This document shows positions 32,601 to 41,859 of a stretch of DNA of 64,000 nucleotides, piece after piece. Source of the stretch: Stentor coeruleus (lineage: Eukaryota > Ciliophora > Heterotrichea > Heterotrichida > Stentoridae). The stretch's first letter is position 1, and every line of letters starts with the position of its first letter. Both the position numbers and the translations under genes were made by a program. The notes under the pieces were generated by a model. It was not told the origin of the DNA, ran no database searches, and saw nothing but the letters and a program-made list of their open reading frames with translations. The DNA lies in the NCBI GenBank assembly GCA_001970955.1, contig MPUH01000107.1, forward strand, positions 1-64,000, read 5' to 3'.

Positions 32601-32707
32601 TATTGCTTACTTATTTATTCTCAAAGATTGTTTCGGAGATAAGGCAAAAAGCTGGAGAGTGGAATTTGTCGAGGAAGACTTTGGTTAATAAGAGGTTTTT
32701 ATTATAA
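29624..32707 (+). CDS. TMEM67: Meckelin (TMEM67/MKS3), ciliary transition-zone membrane protein
   Basis: 1,027 residues, close to the human 995. Signal peptide MREYFLLLLIPLVYS. A Cys-rich domain (about 20-180) with repeated C-x-x-C pairs precedes a beta-rich ectodomain. A cluster of transmembrane helices starts near residue 520. Conserved meckelin features include HQADLDVLLIDWEKP, DLCAVANISVMVLDEYLHGY followed by YIHGVSPNGYAELGLDE, and a hydrophobic C-terminal segment near FLLMDIMIFELFDYT. Meckelin is a core MKS-module component that gates the transition zone. Single uninterrupted exon. Confidence 0.95.
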   Translation: MREYFLLLLIPLVYSFELNTECGSPNNTYFDTSVMECAECGENKIPSDDGLECICGKKYAKTPETRDSRVYECVECTGNSVPSSDKYMCQACPDYNISNNDNEPYECICNGTYDVLIEKELNGEYKDTKECLSCSQNMYPGNWKHSCESCPYPMIREATSSYDCKCPETGGYIYSMNSCVKTSDISDAYGTEYTGNNVFNSIYFFVDSKAGVAQDTITSSATYAYFYYKAADDCGNRESVKGCQILANLCVLNLYYENNIQCKLYKKIAALKLKVSASIDSGWKEDMAWLFYERSAKAVLENENILMKVTFDPSDSSKINLMQFKLAEFSIDGTFLGFQDLSDQLILCPHSLEEAKKFREFGTNVKISCDLDLSWISSEKKTTFYELYFIDSDGTMHGVPVLITNYIESNENRPNTWDSSKTGWKLTRRFFIYDNLSGIEGGYSNYINNVSPTHVQWLRNAEIIFTLRSDEEQMIYLPMLNLTYRARTITYITNDDSTDKISFVSVYGMDTSRFWEIAKGIFIGMNVLCFICWIGRLYVWTKINPHKDSPTTYTRWIILTAIRMLITTWGFLMFWYLFGLTGYWFIFYKLQYHVYALIPPLTTYQENYYPFEIVLAMVISGCVFNAFYQIFHQADLDVLLIDWEKPNRDPLGPNILDDLIREEQGLSAREAEAPVYKEYVSAWRYLFIVNELNELQSLRYICIEFTLFIFVFFLDGLGWDELSLAQPNSDVGFTTSNTSPRNPVLRYFLTCSLLLIIGYTQYVVKKVLSLWIATPIQNFIDLCAVANISVMVLDEYLHGYYIHGVSPNGYAELGLDELLESLHKEAAGRSRTRGIMPEDKSGLQSFEIFIPTAIRKTYNFLAKHPVQSGLSLYREGLKEASGLPSIPEALPDAMSIQNMQEIRLELNRRLKIYIAGLVKDAKTQILEKSAWQRFLRMPPVDLSLLDGTPYFYKDPSIGFESSFLMGREFSFLLMDIMIFELFDYTIENTYIAILLTYLFSKIVSEIRQKAGEWNLSRKTLVNKRFLL

Positions 32708-33284
32708 GAAATTAATTAATAGTGTCTGTGGTTGTTGAGTTGATAGAAAAATAGTATGGAGTTTAAGAGGAAATTAAATATGAGTTATGGTTTCATTATT
32801 ATTTTTAGGAAGGGGAGATTGGAAATATAGATACTATGCAACAAATTTAAGTATAAAATTGTACTCCATTTCAATATAATAATACGTCTAAAAACATTAA
32901 TGATTTGTTTAAGGCTAATTAATAAATGATTAAAATGAATTAAACTGAATTAGCTTTAATTTATAAATATATTCAGAATTATACTTAAAGCTATTAATAC
33001 TTTTATCATATTTTACATAGCAGTTATATATTTTTTAGATAAAAATTCATTATCAGCTTTATATGTAAAATAAACCTTATTTATGTTACAGTATTGTTTT
33101 TATTTTGTAAATACTTAATATTTTTTGCATCAAAGCGAAATTAAATCAACTTTATCCTTTTATCCAATATAAAAATATTCTTTTTTTGCTAATATCATAT
33201 TTTTCAAGTATAAACCTAAACCATTTCCACGTTTATATTATTTAATTATATAAGGNTAAACCATTTCCACGTTTATATTATTTA
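32708..33284. other. Intergenic, AT-rich, with a 30-bp duplication around an N
   Basis: G-rich for about 120 bp after meckelin, then neutral AT-rich. Bases 33217-33246 recur at 33257-33286 near the N at 33256, and the second copy runs into the next start codon. The nine bases before the N (33247-33255) do not match the continuation of the second copy, so the contig end there may be wrong. Confidence 0.7.
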
Positions 33285-34277
33285 ATGTTAGGATTGCAGA
33301 ACATTTCACAACATATACAGAAAAATCAGCATATAGAACCTGATTCAGCACCTGTTAGAAATAAAGCTGAACGAACTTTCACTATTGATTATAATTATGA
33401 AGTCGATGATGAGCCGCTTATTCAGATTAGTACGGACAAAGCACCCTTAATTCTTGAAAACTTAAATGAAAGTATGGTTTCAGATGCTTTATGTGCTAAA
33501 ATAGAAAACTACTTATCAGTAATAGAATATGAAGAAAAGCAAAGGAAGAATGCAGAGACCAGACTTAACGAATTAATGACCTCTTATACTATCTATCTTG
33601 ATTCTACACAAAAAAGTTTAGAAAAGTACCAAGAAAAAATCGATGAACTCGAAAGTGAAAAAAATAAACTCTTATACAAATCCAATGAACTGGCGGCAGC
33701 TAATGAAAAACTCAAAGCTGAAATTCAAAGATTAAAAGATAAAATTGACCTGCAATACTTTCAATTACAAGCAAAAAGCATACCAACAGATGAAGCATTA
33801 TTTTACAAAAACCTTCTGGAAAAATCAAACGCAAAATTCCAAGTAATAGCAGAAAAAGTTGAGTCTAATAACATAAACGACCCAATCGAGATTTTGATTA
33901 AAGAAAAAGATCAGAAAATTATAGACCTTACTTCTCAGATTGATCTTTTAACATCACAAATCAAAGATCTGACAAATATTCCTACAGAAATTGAATTAAA
34001 ACTACAAGATATGAGAATGATTTTTACACGTGAAAAAGAATATATTTACACAGTAAATGGTGTTAGGATCGTTATTGGCTTATCAGCGAATTCTGCTTCT
34101 TCATTAAGTTTAAGACGAATTGGGGGTTTTGTCAACGCTGAAGATTTAGCAAGAGGTACTCCACATAAACGTTCAGTATCAGACAAGGTAAAATCCCCAA
34201 CACCTTTGCCATTAAAAAAAATGCTCATGCAGAAAAAACTTAACTTGGCTATTTCGTCAAACAAAAAGTCTTCATAA
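33285..34277 (+). CDS. Coiled-coil protein, unknown
   Basis: 330 residues. About 60-235 is continuous coiled coil (QKSLEKYQEKIDELESEKNK onward); the C-terminal 70 residues are basic with SPTPLP. No family recognised. The ATG lies in the last bases of an assembly duplication, so the true 5' end may differ, and an upstream exon could be hidden by the gap. It is followed 86 bp later by a longer coiled-coil gene on the same strand. Confidence 0.7.
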   Translation: MLGLQNISQHIQKNQHIEPDSAPVRNKAERTFTIDYNYEVDDEPLIQISTDKAPLILENLNESMVSDALCAKIENYLSVIEYEEKQRKNAETRLNELMTSYTIYLDSTQKSLEKYQEKIDELESEKNKLLYKSNELAAANEKLKAEIQRLKDKIDLQYFQLQAKSIPTDEALFYKNLLEKSNAKFQVIAEKVESNNINDPIEILIKEKDQKIIDLTSQIDLLTSQIKDLTNIPTEIELKLQDMRMIFTREKEYIYTVNGVRIVIGLSANSASSLSLRRIGGFVNAEDLARGTPHKRSVSDKVKSPTPLPLKKMLMQKKLNLAISSNKKSS

Positions 34278-34363
34278 ATTACTGTAAATCATGTGTTTAT
34301 GCAAAATACACGTGAAAATTTCTAATAAAATGTTTTTTTCCAATAGAAAAGTGTAGTTTTTAT

Positions 34364-37060
34364 ATGTTAAATTTTCATAATTTGTATATGGAAATCGTTA
34401 AAAAAGTTAAAGATACTGAAGGGTCTAGTAATGACTCTCCAACAAACGATTATTTAAGGGAGCATGTTAGAAGTTTGTCGCATAGAGTTAAAGGCTTAGA
34501 ACAATATAAGGTGTTATGTGAACAGAGGATAAAAGAACTGTTCCCAAATCACCCTTTTCCTGTTAAAGAAGATCATTTAGGAATGGTTAGCTCAGTCTTA
34601 GGAGAACTTCAGCAAGCCAAACAGAAAATATCCAAGCTAGAGACTCATATTGAATACAAATCACTAAGCATTGGGGATATTTCAGATATCCATGACCCAG
34701 CATCCCTTTCTTTAAAGTACAACGATTTAATAAAAGGGAAAATCTCCTTAGAAGAAAGCTTAAGAAACGAAATGCTTATCTGTGAAGAGCAACGTACCTA
34801 TATTGAAATGCTCAAACAAGCTCTTGAGGACCGATCAAGTGACTCTAAATTTCAGATTTCTTCTTCAAGAAAAAACCGGGATCAAATCATAACAAAAGTT
34901 CATCAAAAAGACCTTCAAAGAGATTTCGCCAATCTAAAAGTTACATCTTTAGATCAAGCAAGTCAAATTGAAAAAATCCAAAAAAACCTACAACAGCGAG
35001 AAAAGGAAATTGAAGAAATGAAAATTGATAAAAATATTATTGAAGGGCATCTAAAACAAGCTGCAGAGTCTTTGCAAGCTGTAGAAGAGGATCTTAATCG
35101 ATTAGAAGAAGAAAAAAATTCTTTGTTGGATTATATAGATGAACATTCACAGAAAGAGCAGGAAATGGAAAAAGAAATGAATGACCTTAGTAAGTTGTTT
35201 GAAGAAATGAAGTTTAATTATGATGGGATGACGAAGAAATATGAAGAAGAAAATAGGAGTAAAGAAGAATTGGAGAAAAATGTTCAAAGCCTTCATCAAG
35301 AGCTTAGTAAATCTACTATGACGATAAAAGAAATAACTCAAGCTTCGACATTGTTGAGGAGTAGAATTGAAGAGAAAGATGTATTTATTAAAAAACTTAA
35401 GGAAGAAAAGCACAATTTGGGCATTAAAAATGAAAGCCTTCTGACTAATACTGCAACTTTAAATCAAACTTTAAAAGAAACTCAGCAAGAACATGAATCC
35501 TCTCAGGCTAATGTCCGAAGTTTGAATAGAGAACTAGAAAACAAGAATGAAGAAATTTTCAAACTCAAGTCTGAATTAGCAGTAATCAAGCAAGAAACTG
35601 AAGCGCTTAAAGAAAAAATCAGAAATCTCGATAAAGAGAAAAAAAATGAATCAGCAATCAAGGTGGAGGTAGAAAAAGCTCATGTTGAAGATAAAAAGCT
35701 TCTTAATGACTACAAAACAAAAATTATGATTCTCCAACAAAATCTCCGCACCTATGAAGATGAGTTATCCGACAAAGCAAATACTGAAAAAATTCAAAAA
35801 TTAGAAATTAACAAACTTTATCAAATGCAAATTGACTTTATAGCCCAAAACTCAGAATATTTTGAACTACAGCAAAGAGAAAAAAATCTAACAGAAACTA
35901 TAGAAGATTTAAGAAAAAAAAACAATGACCTTTCTAGTGAAGTTGATCGTTTATATCTAGAAAACGAGAAATACTCAAGAGAAAGTCAAGAAAACTCCCA
36001 GGAAATCGAAATAATGTATAACAAATTAACTCAAATTAATGAAAAATGCTCCCATCTTCAAGAAGAAAACAGGATATTAAATCGAGTTATTGAAGAAGAA
36101 AAAAATAATTCATTAAAATTTAAAGATATGATTCTAACAGATAAGGACAAAATGGATAGGGAAATCAGAGACTATAAAAATGAACTTGATGAAACAAGAG
36201 AAAACTTACAGAGAAAAGTTCAGGAATGCGAAGAACAAATAGAAAAAATGGAAAGGGCAGCGAAAAGTGAGATTAATATTTATAAACAAGAACTAAACTC
36301 AAAAAATCTTATACAAAATAACCTTGAAACAACCATAGATTCATTAAAAGAAGAAGTACGTAAGCACCAAAAAATAATCGAGCAAAAAGATCTTGAGTCT
36401 TTTTATATACAAAACGACATCACAAGTCTTCTTTCACAAATTTCTGAAGCTTTTTCTAACAACTCCTTAAGTGAAGATATAAAATCCTTATACCCAAACC
36501 AATTTAAACAGTATATATACAATATTTTCTCATCAACTCCTTCTTTTTCTCTTGAAAACATACAAAAATATGTTGATAACTCTGTAGAACTCATAAGATT
36601 TTTATCAGAAATAATTTTTGACTTAAAAGATGAAGTCAACTCTAAAATCAAAGAACTAGGAATGTGCTTAGCAAGAGTTGAAGGGATGATTTCTGAAGCA
36701 GATGGTTATAAACAACAAATAAAAAGCATGAATTTGGAAATATCAGTTTTAAGTACACAAGGTGTTAAAGATATGCAAGATAAATCAATGAATTATAAGC
36801 AAATATCAATATTAAAATCTGAATTAGAAAATGTTATACAAGAAAATCATGAACTTAAAATGATGATAAAAAATAGTGGTTATGATATAGGAGATATAAA
36901 AAATAGGGTTGATATATCATATTGTTCTTTAAAAACACAAGAGAGTTGTAATAAGTTTAGGGATTCACAGAGTGGTTATAGTTATAGTCAGATATACTCT
37001 AGATCACCGATTAAAAGTTATAATGAAACTCCTCCAAAGAAAGAAAAATCTTCATACTGA
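34364..37060 (+). CDS. Long coiled-coil protein, centrosome/basal-body-like
   Basis: 898 residues, almost all parallel-type coiled coil from about 30 to 690 and again near 750-840. The N-terminal part HRVKGLEQYKVLCEQRIKEL followed by FPNHPFPV looks conserved rather than simple heptads and may be a family signature, but I cannot name it. A low-complexity Ser/Tyr tail ends the protein. There are no membrane segments. Such proteins usually build centrioles, basal-body linkers or tethers. Single exon, ending in TGA, and converging on the next gene 99 bp away. Confidence 0.75.
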   Translation: MLNFHNLYMEIVKKVKDTEGSSNDSPTNDYLREHVRSLSHRVKGLEQYKVLCEQRIKELFPNHPFPVKEDHLGMVSSVLGELQQAKQKISKLETHIEYKSLSIGDISDIHDPASLSLKYNDLIKGKISLEESLRNEMLICEEQRTYIEMLKQALEDRSSDSKFQISSSRKNRDQIITKVHQKDLQRDFANLKVTSLDQASQIEKIQKNLQQREKEIEEMKIDKNIIEGHLKQAAESLQAVEEDLNRLEEEKNSLLDYIDEHSQKEQEMEKEMNDLSKLFEEMKFNYDGMTKKYEEENRSKEELEKNVQSLHQELSKSTMTIKEITQASTLLRSRIEEKDVFIKKLKEEKHNLGIKNESLLTNTATLNQTLKETQQEHESSQANVRSLNRELENKNEEIFKLKSELAVIKQETEALKEKIRNLDKEKKNESAIKVEVEKAHVEDKKLLNDYKTKIMILQQNLRTYEDELSDKANTEKIQKLEINKLYQMQIDFIAQNSEYFELQQREKNLTETIEDLRKKNNDLSSEVDRLYLENEKYSRESQENSQEIEIMYNKLTQINEKCSHLQEENRILNRVIEEEKNNSLKFKDMILTDKDKMDREIRDYKNELDETRENLQRKVQECEEQIEKMERAAKSEINIYKQELNSKNLIQNNLETTIDSLKEEVRKHQKIIEQKDLESFYIQNDITSLLSQISEAFSNNSLSEDIKSLYPNQFKQYIYNIFSSTPSFSLENIQKYVDNSVELIRFLSEIIFDLKDEVNSKIKELGMCLARVEGMISEADGYKQQIKSMNLEISVLSTQGVKDMQDKSMNYKQISILKSELENVIQENHELKMMIKNSGYDIGDIKNRVDISYCSLKTQESCNKFRDSQSGYSYSQIYSRSPIKSYNETPPKKEKSSY

Positions 37061-37159
37061 ATTTATAGTTAATTTCGTATAGCTAATACTAATTATTATT
37101 TGAAATGGGGGTTTTTATATATGCTAATGCTTTTTGTCGTATAATTAAATATAATTTTT

Positions 37160-38743
37160 TTAGTTATCTGCTTTTCCACTGTTAATAGAATTAGCAAGTC
37201 CAGAAAGTTCAGGCAAGGCATTGACCATAGTAAACCCATATGGTGGTGGAGGCATGCGGGTTTTTTTCTCAATTCTTTCAATATTCGGCCTATCTCTAGG
37301 CTTTTTAATTTTCCCTCCACTTGCATCCCACAGTTCACTTGAGGTAATAAAAGGTTTATCTTTAGGTTTCTTTAAAATATCCCCATAAAGTTCCCTCATT
37401 TCCCTAGTAGACGATTTTTTCGGAAATCTTTCAATAACTTTTGGTTCCTTCATCGGTGGATTCAACCCCCAATTCTTATCTTTAAGAATCTCCGCATTAA
37501 ATTTATCATTAGGCCCAGATTTTTCACTTATTTCAAACCCAGTACCATATCTAACAACTTTTCCATGCCCAGGCCTAACAGGTGACATTGAAATGCTTTT
37601 ATTTTTTACCCCTTGATCATCACCTTGAAAATCATCATAATCCGGAATGCTTTCAAGAAAGTCTTTTTTGCCTTCATGATTTTTATATTCCGAATCTACA
37701 CTACTATCAATTGAAGATCTTCTTTCTAAAGGAGGGTTTAAGATAACAGTTTGATTCATATTTGAATGAAAAGTTTGATTGTATTGTTTTCTTGTCATGA
37801 ATCTTAAATCCACACTTTCTGTTGATCTTTTTGTCCTTTGGCCATCTACAAGTGTAACTCCTACACTTAGTCTTATTGAATCAAATAATGATGGCTGAAG
37901 AAGAGTTAAATTTTTAACCCAGTCTTGTTCATGTTGAGGAGTAGTTTTTATCCTTTTCGCTGGTTGAATTTCACTTGTTGGCTTTTTTTTTACTACAGGT
38001 TTTGGTTCTTCTACTACAGGGTCTTGGGATTGATATCGTACAGTTGAGAAACCTGTGGGAATTAACTCTGGCTTTATAGGGTTGATATTCAGAATTCTAC
38101 CTTTACAGTCATAAGTAAAGATTTTATTCTTCATAAACTCAGTCTCTTTAACTATTTTTTTTTCCTTTTGGTCTTCTTCTTCTTTCATTTTCTTCATCCT
38201 TTCATTCTCTTCCCTTTTTTTCTTAAGCTCTCTTTCCTTTTTTGTCCTGAGAAGTTCTTCTTGATCATTATTTTCATTTGGGATTACAGGAATTGGCTCT
38301 ACTGTTGTAGATTCTTCTATAGCTTCAGTACCTCTAAAGTTCTTATTTCTAGATGTTTTATTAAGTCGACCATAAATTGATCTTCTGGATGTGTGACTAT
38401 GAACTGACCTTGCATCAGGTAATGTTGGATTTTGATAAGGCTCGATTTTAGGAATCGCATAAACTCTTTTTATTGGCACAGCTTTTCTAGCCCAAGTATC
38501 TATGCTACTAGCTTTAGGCTCAGATGCTTCTTCCCAGATTATTGGCTCTCCACTTTCTATTCGAAAATAAAAAGCTTCAGTTATTGATGACAAAACTGCT
38601 ATTGTTGAAGCCACTGAATAATTTCGTGAACATTTTTCAATGTAACGATCGTATAGAAGTTCTCCACCTTTGTTTATTAGGTCTTCAATTACTTGATAGA
38701 CAGAGAATTCAGCTGAGTAAAAGAATTCTTCACATTCTTCCAT
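37160..38743 (-). CDS. Uncharacterised protein with conserved N-terminal helical domain (possibly C2orf81-like)
   Basis: 527 residues. The first 100 are an ordered acidic/hydrophobic domain ending IDTWARKAVPIKR. That fits a pattern I associate with the ciliary C2orf81 family, where a helix bundle is followed by an acidic stretch, D-S/T-WA-x-x-x-VPV. A charged single helix (about 165-205, KKERELKKKREENERMKKMK) and a long disordered Pro/Lys/Ser region follow. The family link is tentative. Confidence 0.6.
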   Translation of the reverse strand: MEECEEFFYSAEFSVYQVIEDLINKGGELLYDRYIEKCSRNYSVASTIAVLSSITEAFYFRIESGEPIIWEEASEPKASSIDTWARKAVPIKRVYAIPKIEPYQNPTLPDARSVHSHTSRRSIYGRLNKTSRNKNFRGTEAIEESTTVEPIPVIPNENNDQEELLRTKKERELKKKREENERMKKMKEEEDQKEKKIVKETEFMKNKIFTYDCKGRILNINPIKPELIPTGFSTVRYQSQDPVVEEPKPVVKKKPTSEIQPAKRIKTTPQHEQDWVKNLTLLQPSLFDSIRLSVGVTLVDGQRTKRSTESVDLRFMTRKQYNQTFHSNMNQTVILNPPLERRSSIDSSVDSEYKNHEGKKDFLESIPDYDDFQGDDQGVKNKSISMSPVRPGHGKVVRYGTGFEISEKSGPNDKFNAEILKDKNWGLNPPMKEPKVIERFPKKSSTREMRELYGDILKKPKDKPFITSSELWDASGGKIKKPRDRPNIERIEKKTRMPPPPYGFTMVNALPELSGLANSINSGKADN

Positions 38744-39466
38744 ATCTTTAAATTATATAAAAGCATATGAATTTTTTTGGAATGTAAGTATTTTTATTGG
38801 AGGTAAATGTGAAAATAAGGATTTTTTTGTAGGAGGATGATGTGATTTGATATGGATTTTAAAAGTATTTGGTTTTTTGGTTGTGGGTTTTGAATATACG
38901 ATAATTTTAATGTGTTTGAAGAATTTTTAGTGAGCGGTTTGATTTTTTGCATATGGATTGAGTAATTTTGTAAAGTTATAATTTTTTGTTTTGGGAATGC
39001 TTTAGGTAAAGGCTATATGAAAGTTTAAGGGTTTATTATAGAAGTATTTCTTTGGTTTAAGGGTAAACTTTAATAGTTTGTTGTAGAAAAAATTGTAATT
39101 TCAATATGTAGGTTTATAGTTTTGGAAATTGAATTATGTTGGTAAAAATGGATAAACTTACAGGAAACCTAATCATAAACTATCGATAAAAACTATTAAA
39201 TTCCGCTCAAATCATAAGAAATTTTCAATTAAATAAATAGTATTATCTTATTCTTCCTATTCTAATAATTATATATTTCACTTATATTCTACTAATTTCC
39301 AATAATTTCTAATAAATTATTTCCATACATCATCTCCATCCATAAGACCAAATCATTCACTATAATTCAATTCATTTAGTTTTCCCAATATACCTTGTAT
39401 TTTTTTTCACATAAGTCTTGGAGAGGATTTAAAGAATGATGATAAAATATAAATAGGCATATAAAA
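38744..39466. promoter_or_regulatory. Divergent intergenic region with skew switch
   Basis: 723 bp between divergent starts. The plus strand is G/T-rich, almost C-free, from about 38,780 to 39,150, then A/C-rich to 39,420. There is no ORF, tRNA or repeat. Confidence 0.5.
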
Positions 39467-40807
39467 ATGAGGAATGTTTATATTGGACTGAAGCATACTT
39501 TTAATCCATCCAAAAAAGATGTCTCAGCTGTTATGGATGTTATTGCCATTGAAAATGCTGATGGGTCTTTAGGATCAACACCTTTTTTTGTTCACTTTGG
39601 CATGTTCCATCTTCTGGATTCGAATAGCCAATTAGTAGACGTATATTGTAATGGAAAGGCAACAGGATTAAGAATGATATTGGATGACAATGGTGTGGCT
39701 AAGTTTCAAAGAGAAAATGTCATAGAAGCTGAATTATTACGCATTTCATCTATGCCTATTCCTCAACATCGTGATTCAACAGGTCTTGAGATAAGTCTTG
39801 AGAAAGAGGTGAGTATGAAGAATAGACTTCCGCTTAGTAATGAAGATAAACAACTCCTAGAAGAAATAGCCAAAGAGCAAGAACAAGAAGAAAATAATAG
39901 TGATTCTAGTGAAGAAGAAAGCAAGCTTTCTTTCAGTATAAGTATTGAAAGAGATAAAAGTGAAAACCCAGAAGGACAAGAAAAAGTGGGAGAATTTAGC
40001 AAAACAAATGAAATAGCTCCAAATAAAATAGAAGAAGATCAATGCTCAAATAGACTTTCAATAACAAGCTCTGGTGAAGAAGTATCAAGGCCAAGAAGAA
40101 ATTCCTTTTTTACAACCGACCCATCCACTGAATTTGATAAAATTCTCACTACAGACGAATTAAAAATATTAGGACTCAACCCTGGATTAAATATAGCCCA
40201 TTTTGTTATTAGAAGCAACCCTAAAGTTTATTTACCTTGCAAAATCTATCTTTGGAGAAGTGACTCAAAAATTGTCATATCAGATATTGATGGAACTTTA
40301 ACTAAATCTGACCTTCTTGGACATATATTTTACTATCTTGGTAAAGATTGGACAAGAGGAAGTGCAGTTTATTTCTTCAATTTATTAATGGAAAGAGGTT
40401 ATCATATTATATATCTTACTGCACGAAGCTTGTCACAAATAGAATCAACAAGAACGTATTTAAATACTATTAAACAGGATGAAAGAAGATTACCTGATGG
40501 GCCACTTATGATGAATCCTAGTGGAGTGCTTAAGGCACTAGCAAGTGAACTTGCTAAGAAATCAAAGGAGTTTAAGGAACGAATACTTAATGAAATTAAA
40601 AGTCTGTTCCCAGAGGATTACTTCCCATTCTATTCTGGTGTTGGAAATAGGTCTGGAGATGCTGATGCTTATGCTGCTGTAGGTATTCCAAGAGACCGCA
40701 TTTTCATTATTAACAAAAAAGGTAAAGAAAAAGGTGATTTTATTTCTATTAACAACTTCAAGGATAGTAGACTTCCTATCGAAAGTCTTTTCGGGAATTT
40801 AAATTAG
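39467..40807 (+). CDS. Lipin-type phosphatidate phosphatase
   Basis: 446 residues, about half the animal lipin length. The N-LIP domain (about 1-90) has VMDVIAIENADGSLGSTPFF followed by VHFG. An acidic Ser/Glu linker (about 125-215) follows. The C-LIP/LNS2 domain (about 265-430) carries the catalytic DIDGT (DxDxT), then LLGHIFYYLGKDWTRG, IYLTARS and a late GVGNRSGDADAY. It is an Mg-dependent enzyme converting phosphatidate to diacylglycerol at the ER for lipid synthesis. All catalytic motifs appear intact. Single exon. Confidence 0.93.
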   Translation: MRNVYIGLKHTFNPSKKDVSAVMDVIAIENADGSLGSTPFFVHFGMFHLLDSNSQLVDVYCNGKATGLRMILDDNGVAKFQRENVIEAELLRISSMPIPQHRDSTGLEISLEKEVSMKNRLPLSNEDKQLLEEIAKEQEQEENNSDSSEEESKLSFSISIERDKSENPEGQEKVGEFSKTNEIAPNKIEEDQCSNRLSITSSGEEVSRPRRNSFFTTDPSTEFDKILTTDELKILGLNPGLNIAHFVIRSNPKVYLPCKIYLWRSDSKIVISDIDGTLTKSDLLGHIFYYLGKDWTRGSAVYFFNLLMERGYHIIYLTARSLSQIESTRTYLNTIKQDERRLPDGPLMMNPSGVLKALASELAKKSKEFKERILNEIKSLFPEDYFPFYSGVGNRSGDADAYAAVGIPRDRIFIINKKGKEKGDFISINNFKDSRLPIESLFGNLN

Positions 40808-41013
40808 CTAACAGTCTTAGAAATTACTTATGGACTTGAATAATAATTAACATAAATTTCTTTTAAGATCTTCAGGCATTTAAAATGATTAATCATAAAG
40901 AAATAATGCATTAAAGTGTTTATTTCACATAAGTTTTTTTTGCAGAGTACCAGAAAAAATAATCCTAAATTTTTTCCACATGAAAACCTTATAAAAAAAC
41001 TCTCAACAAAAAA

Positions 41014-41084
41014 GGTTCTACCGAGATTTGAACTCGGGTTACAGGATTCAGAGTCCTATGTGATAACCGCTACACTATAGAACC
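41014..41084 (-). tRNA. tRNA-Gln (anticodon CTG)
   Basis: The reverse complement folds as a cloverleaf: acceptor GGTTCTA pairing with TAGAACC, D arm around GTGTAGCGGTTATCAC, anticodon loop CTCTGAA with CTG, and T arm CCGAG-TTCAAAT-CTCGG. It is 71 nt, with no intron and no encoded CCA. It matches eukaryotic tRNA-Gln(CUG), which reads the ordinary CAG codon and therefore says nothing about code reassignment. A T-run follows on the coding strand as a Pol III terminator. Confidence 0.95.
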
Positions 41085-41121
41085 GGTACCCTCGATATTC
41101 AATATATCTATTAATACCTAT

Positions 41122-41859
41122 CTAATCTTTTGCACTAACTGCATTAAGCCTTTCTTCAACTTCAGCATCACAAAGTACTCTAAGCCCAAGATTATCACAA
41201 CTAATAATCCCAACTTCAATATCACTAGCTTTATACTCTTGCGACATAACATTCTGTAAACACTCTATAGCCATTTCAATAGCTTCATTCCTACTCAAAT
41301 TCCCAGAGCTTTTCTTCCACTGTTTTTCCAAATAATTTATCGCTTCCTGTTCTTTTACCCCAGCAGCTGTAGCTTTGAATCCTTGAAACATTCCTGCTGG
41401 ATCAATTTTATAAAGCTGAGGACCTAATTCTTCATCAATACCAAAAAGCATAGTCATTACCCCATAAGGACGCATAAAAGCTTGTTGAGTATAAACTTGA
41501 GCAAGATCACCAGTTCTATTGGCGAGAACTTGTACAGGGCAAAAATACCCATTTTTGAACTTGAAGTCAGAAGCTTCATTTCTCATGCGGGAAACTAGGG
41601 CTCGAGAGTCTGGAAGTAAGCCAGTCATACAAGCGCCGATTCTTTCAGAGACTGAGAATAAATGCGATACACTTGATGGAACGATGGACTTATCTGGGAC
41701 TTTTCTTTCTATGCAGACAACAACACAGTCACTGCCACGAACTCCTATACTGGTTAGTCCTGCAGACTTGGCTGCTTTGAATGCATATTCGACTTGATAC
41801 AACCTCCCGTCTGGGGAAAATACTGTAATGTGCCTATCGAATCCTGACCCTCTGCTCAT
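41122..41859 (-). CDS. PSMA6: 20S proteasome subunit alpha type-6 (alpha1)
   Basis: 245 residues. MSRGSGFDRHITVFSPDGR followed by LYQVEYAFKA is the alpha-subunit signature and matches PSMA6 best (GFDRHIT, VRGSDC, VPDK). Later motifs TQQAFMRPYGV, GIDEELGPQLYKIDPAG and FKATAAGVKEQEA are typical. Alpha subunits form the gated outer ring; no catalytic Thr is expected. The gene is complete, in a single exon, and lies 37 bp from the tRNA on the same strand. Confidence 0.95.
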   Translation of the reverse strand: MSRGSGFDRHITVFSPDGRLYQVEYAFKAAKSAGLTSIGVRGSDCVVVCIERKVPDKSIVPSSVSHLFSVSERIGACMTGLLPDSRALVSRMRNEASDFKFKNGYFCPVQVLANRTGDLAQVYTQQAFMRPYGVMTMLFGIDEELGPQLYKIDPAGMFQGFKATAAGVKEQEAINYLEKQWKKSSGNLSRNEAIEMAIECLQNVMSQEYKASDIEVGIISCDNLGLRVLCDAEVEERLNAVSAKD

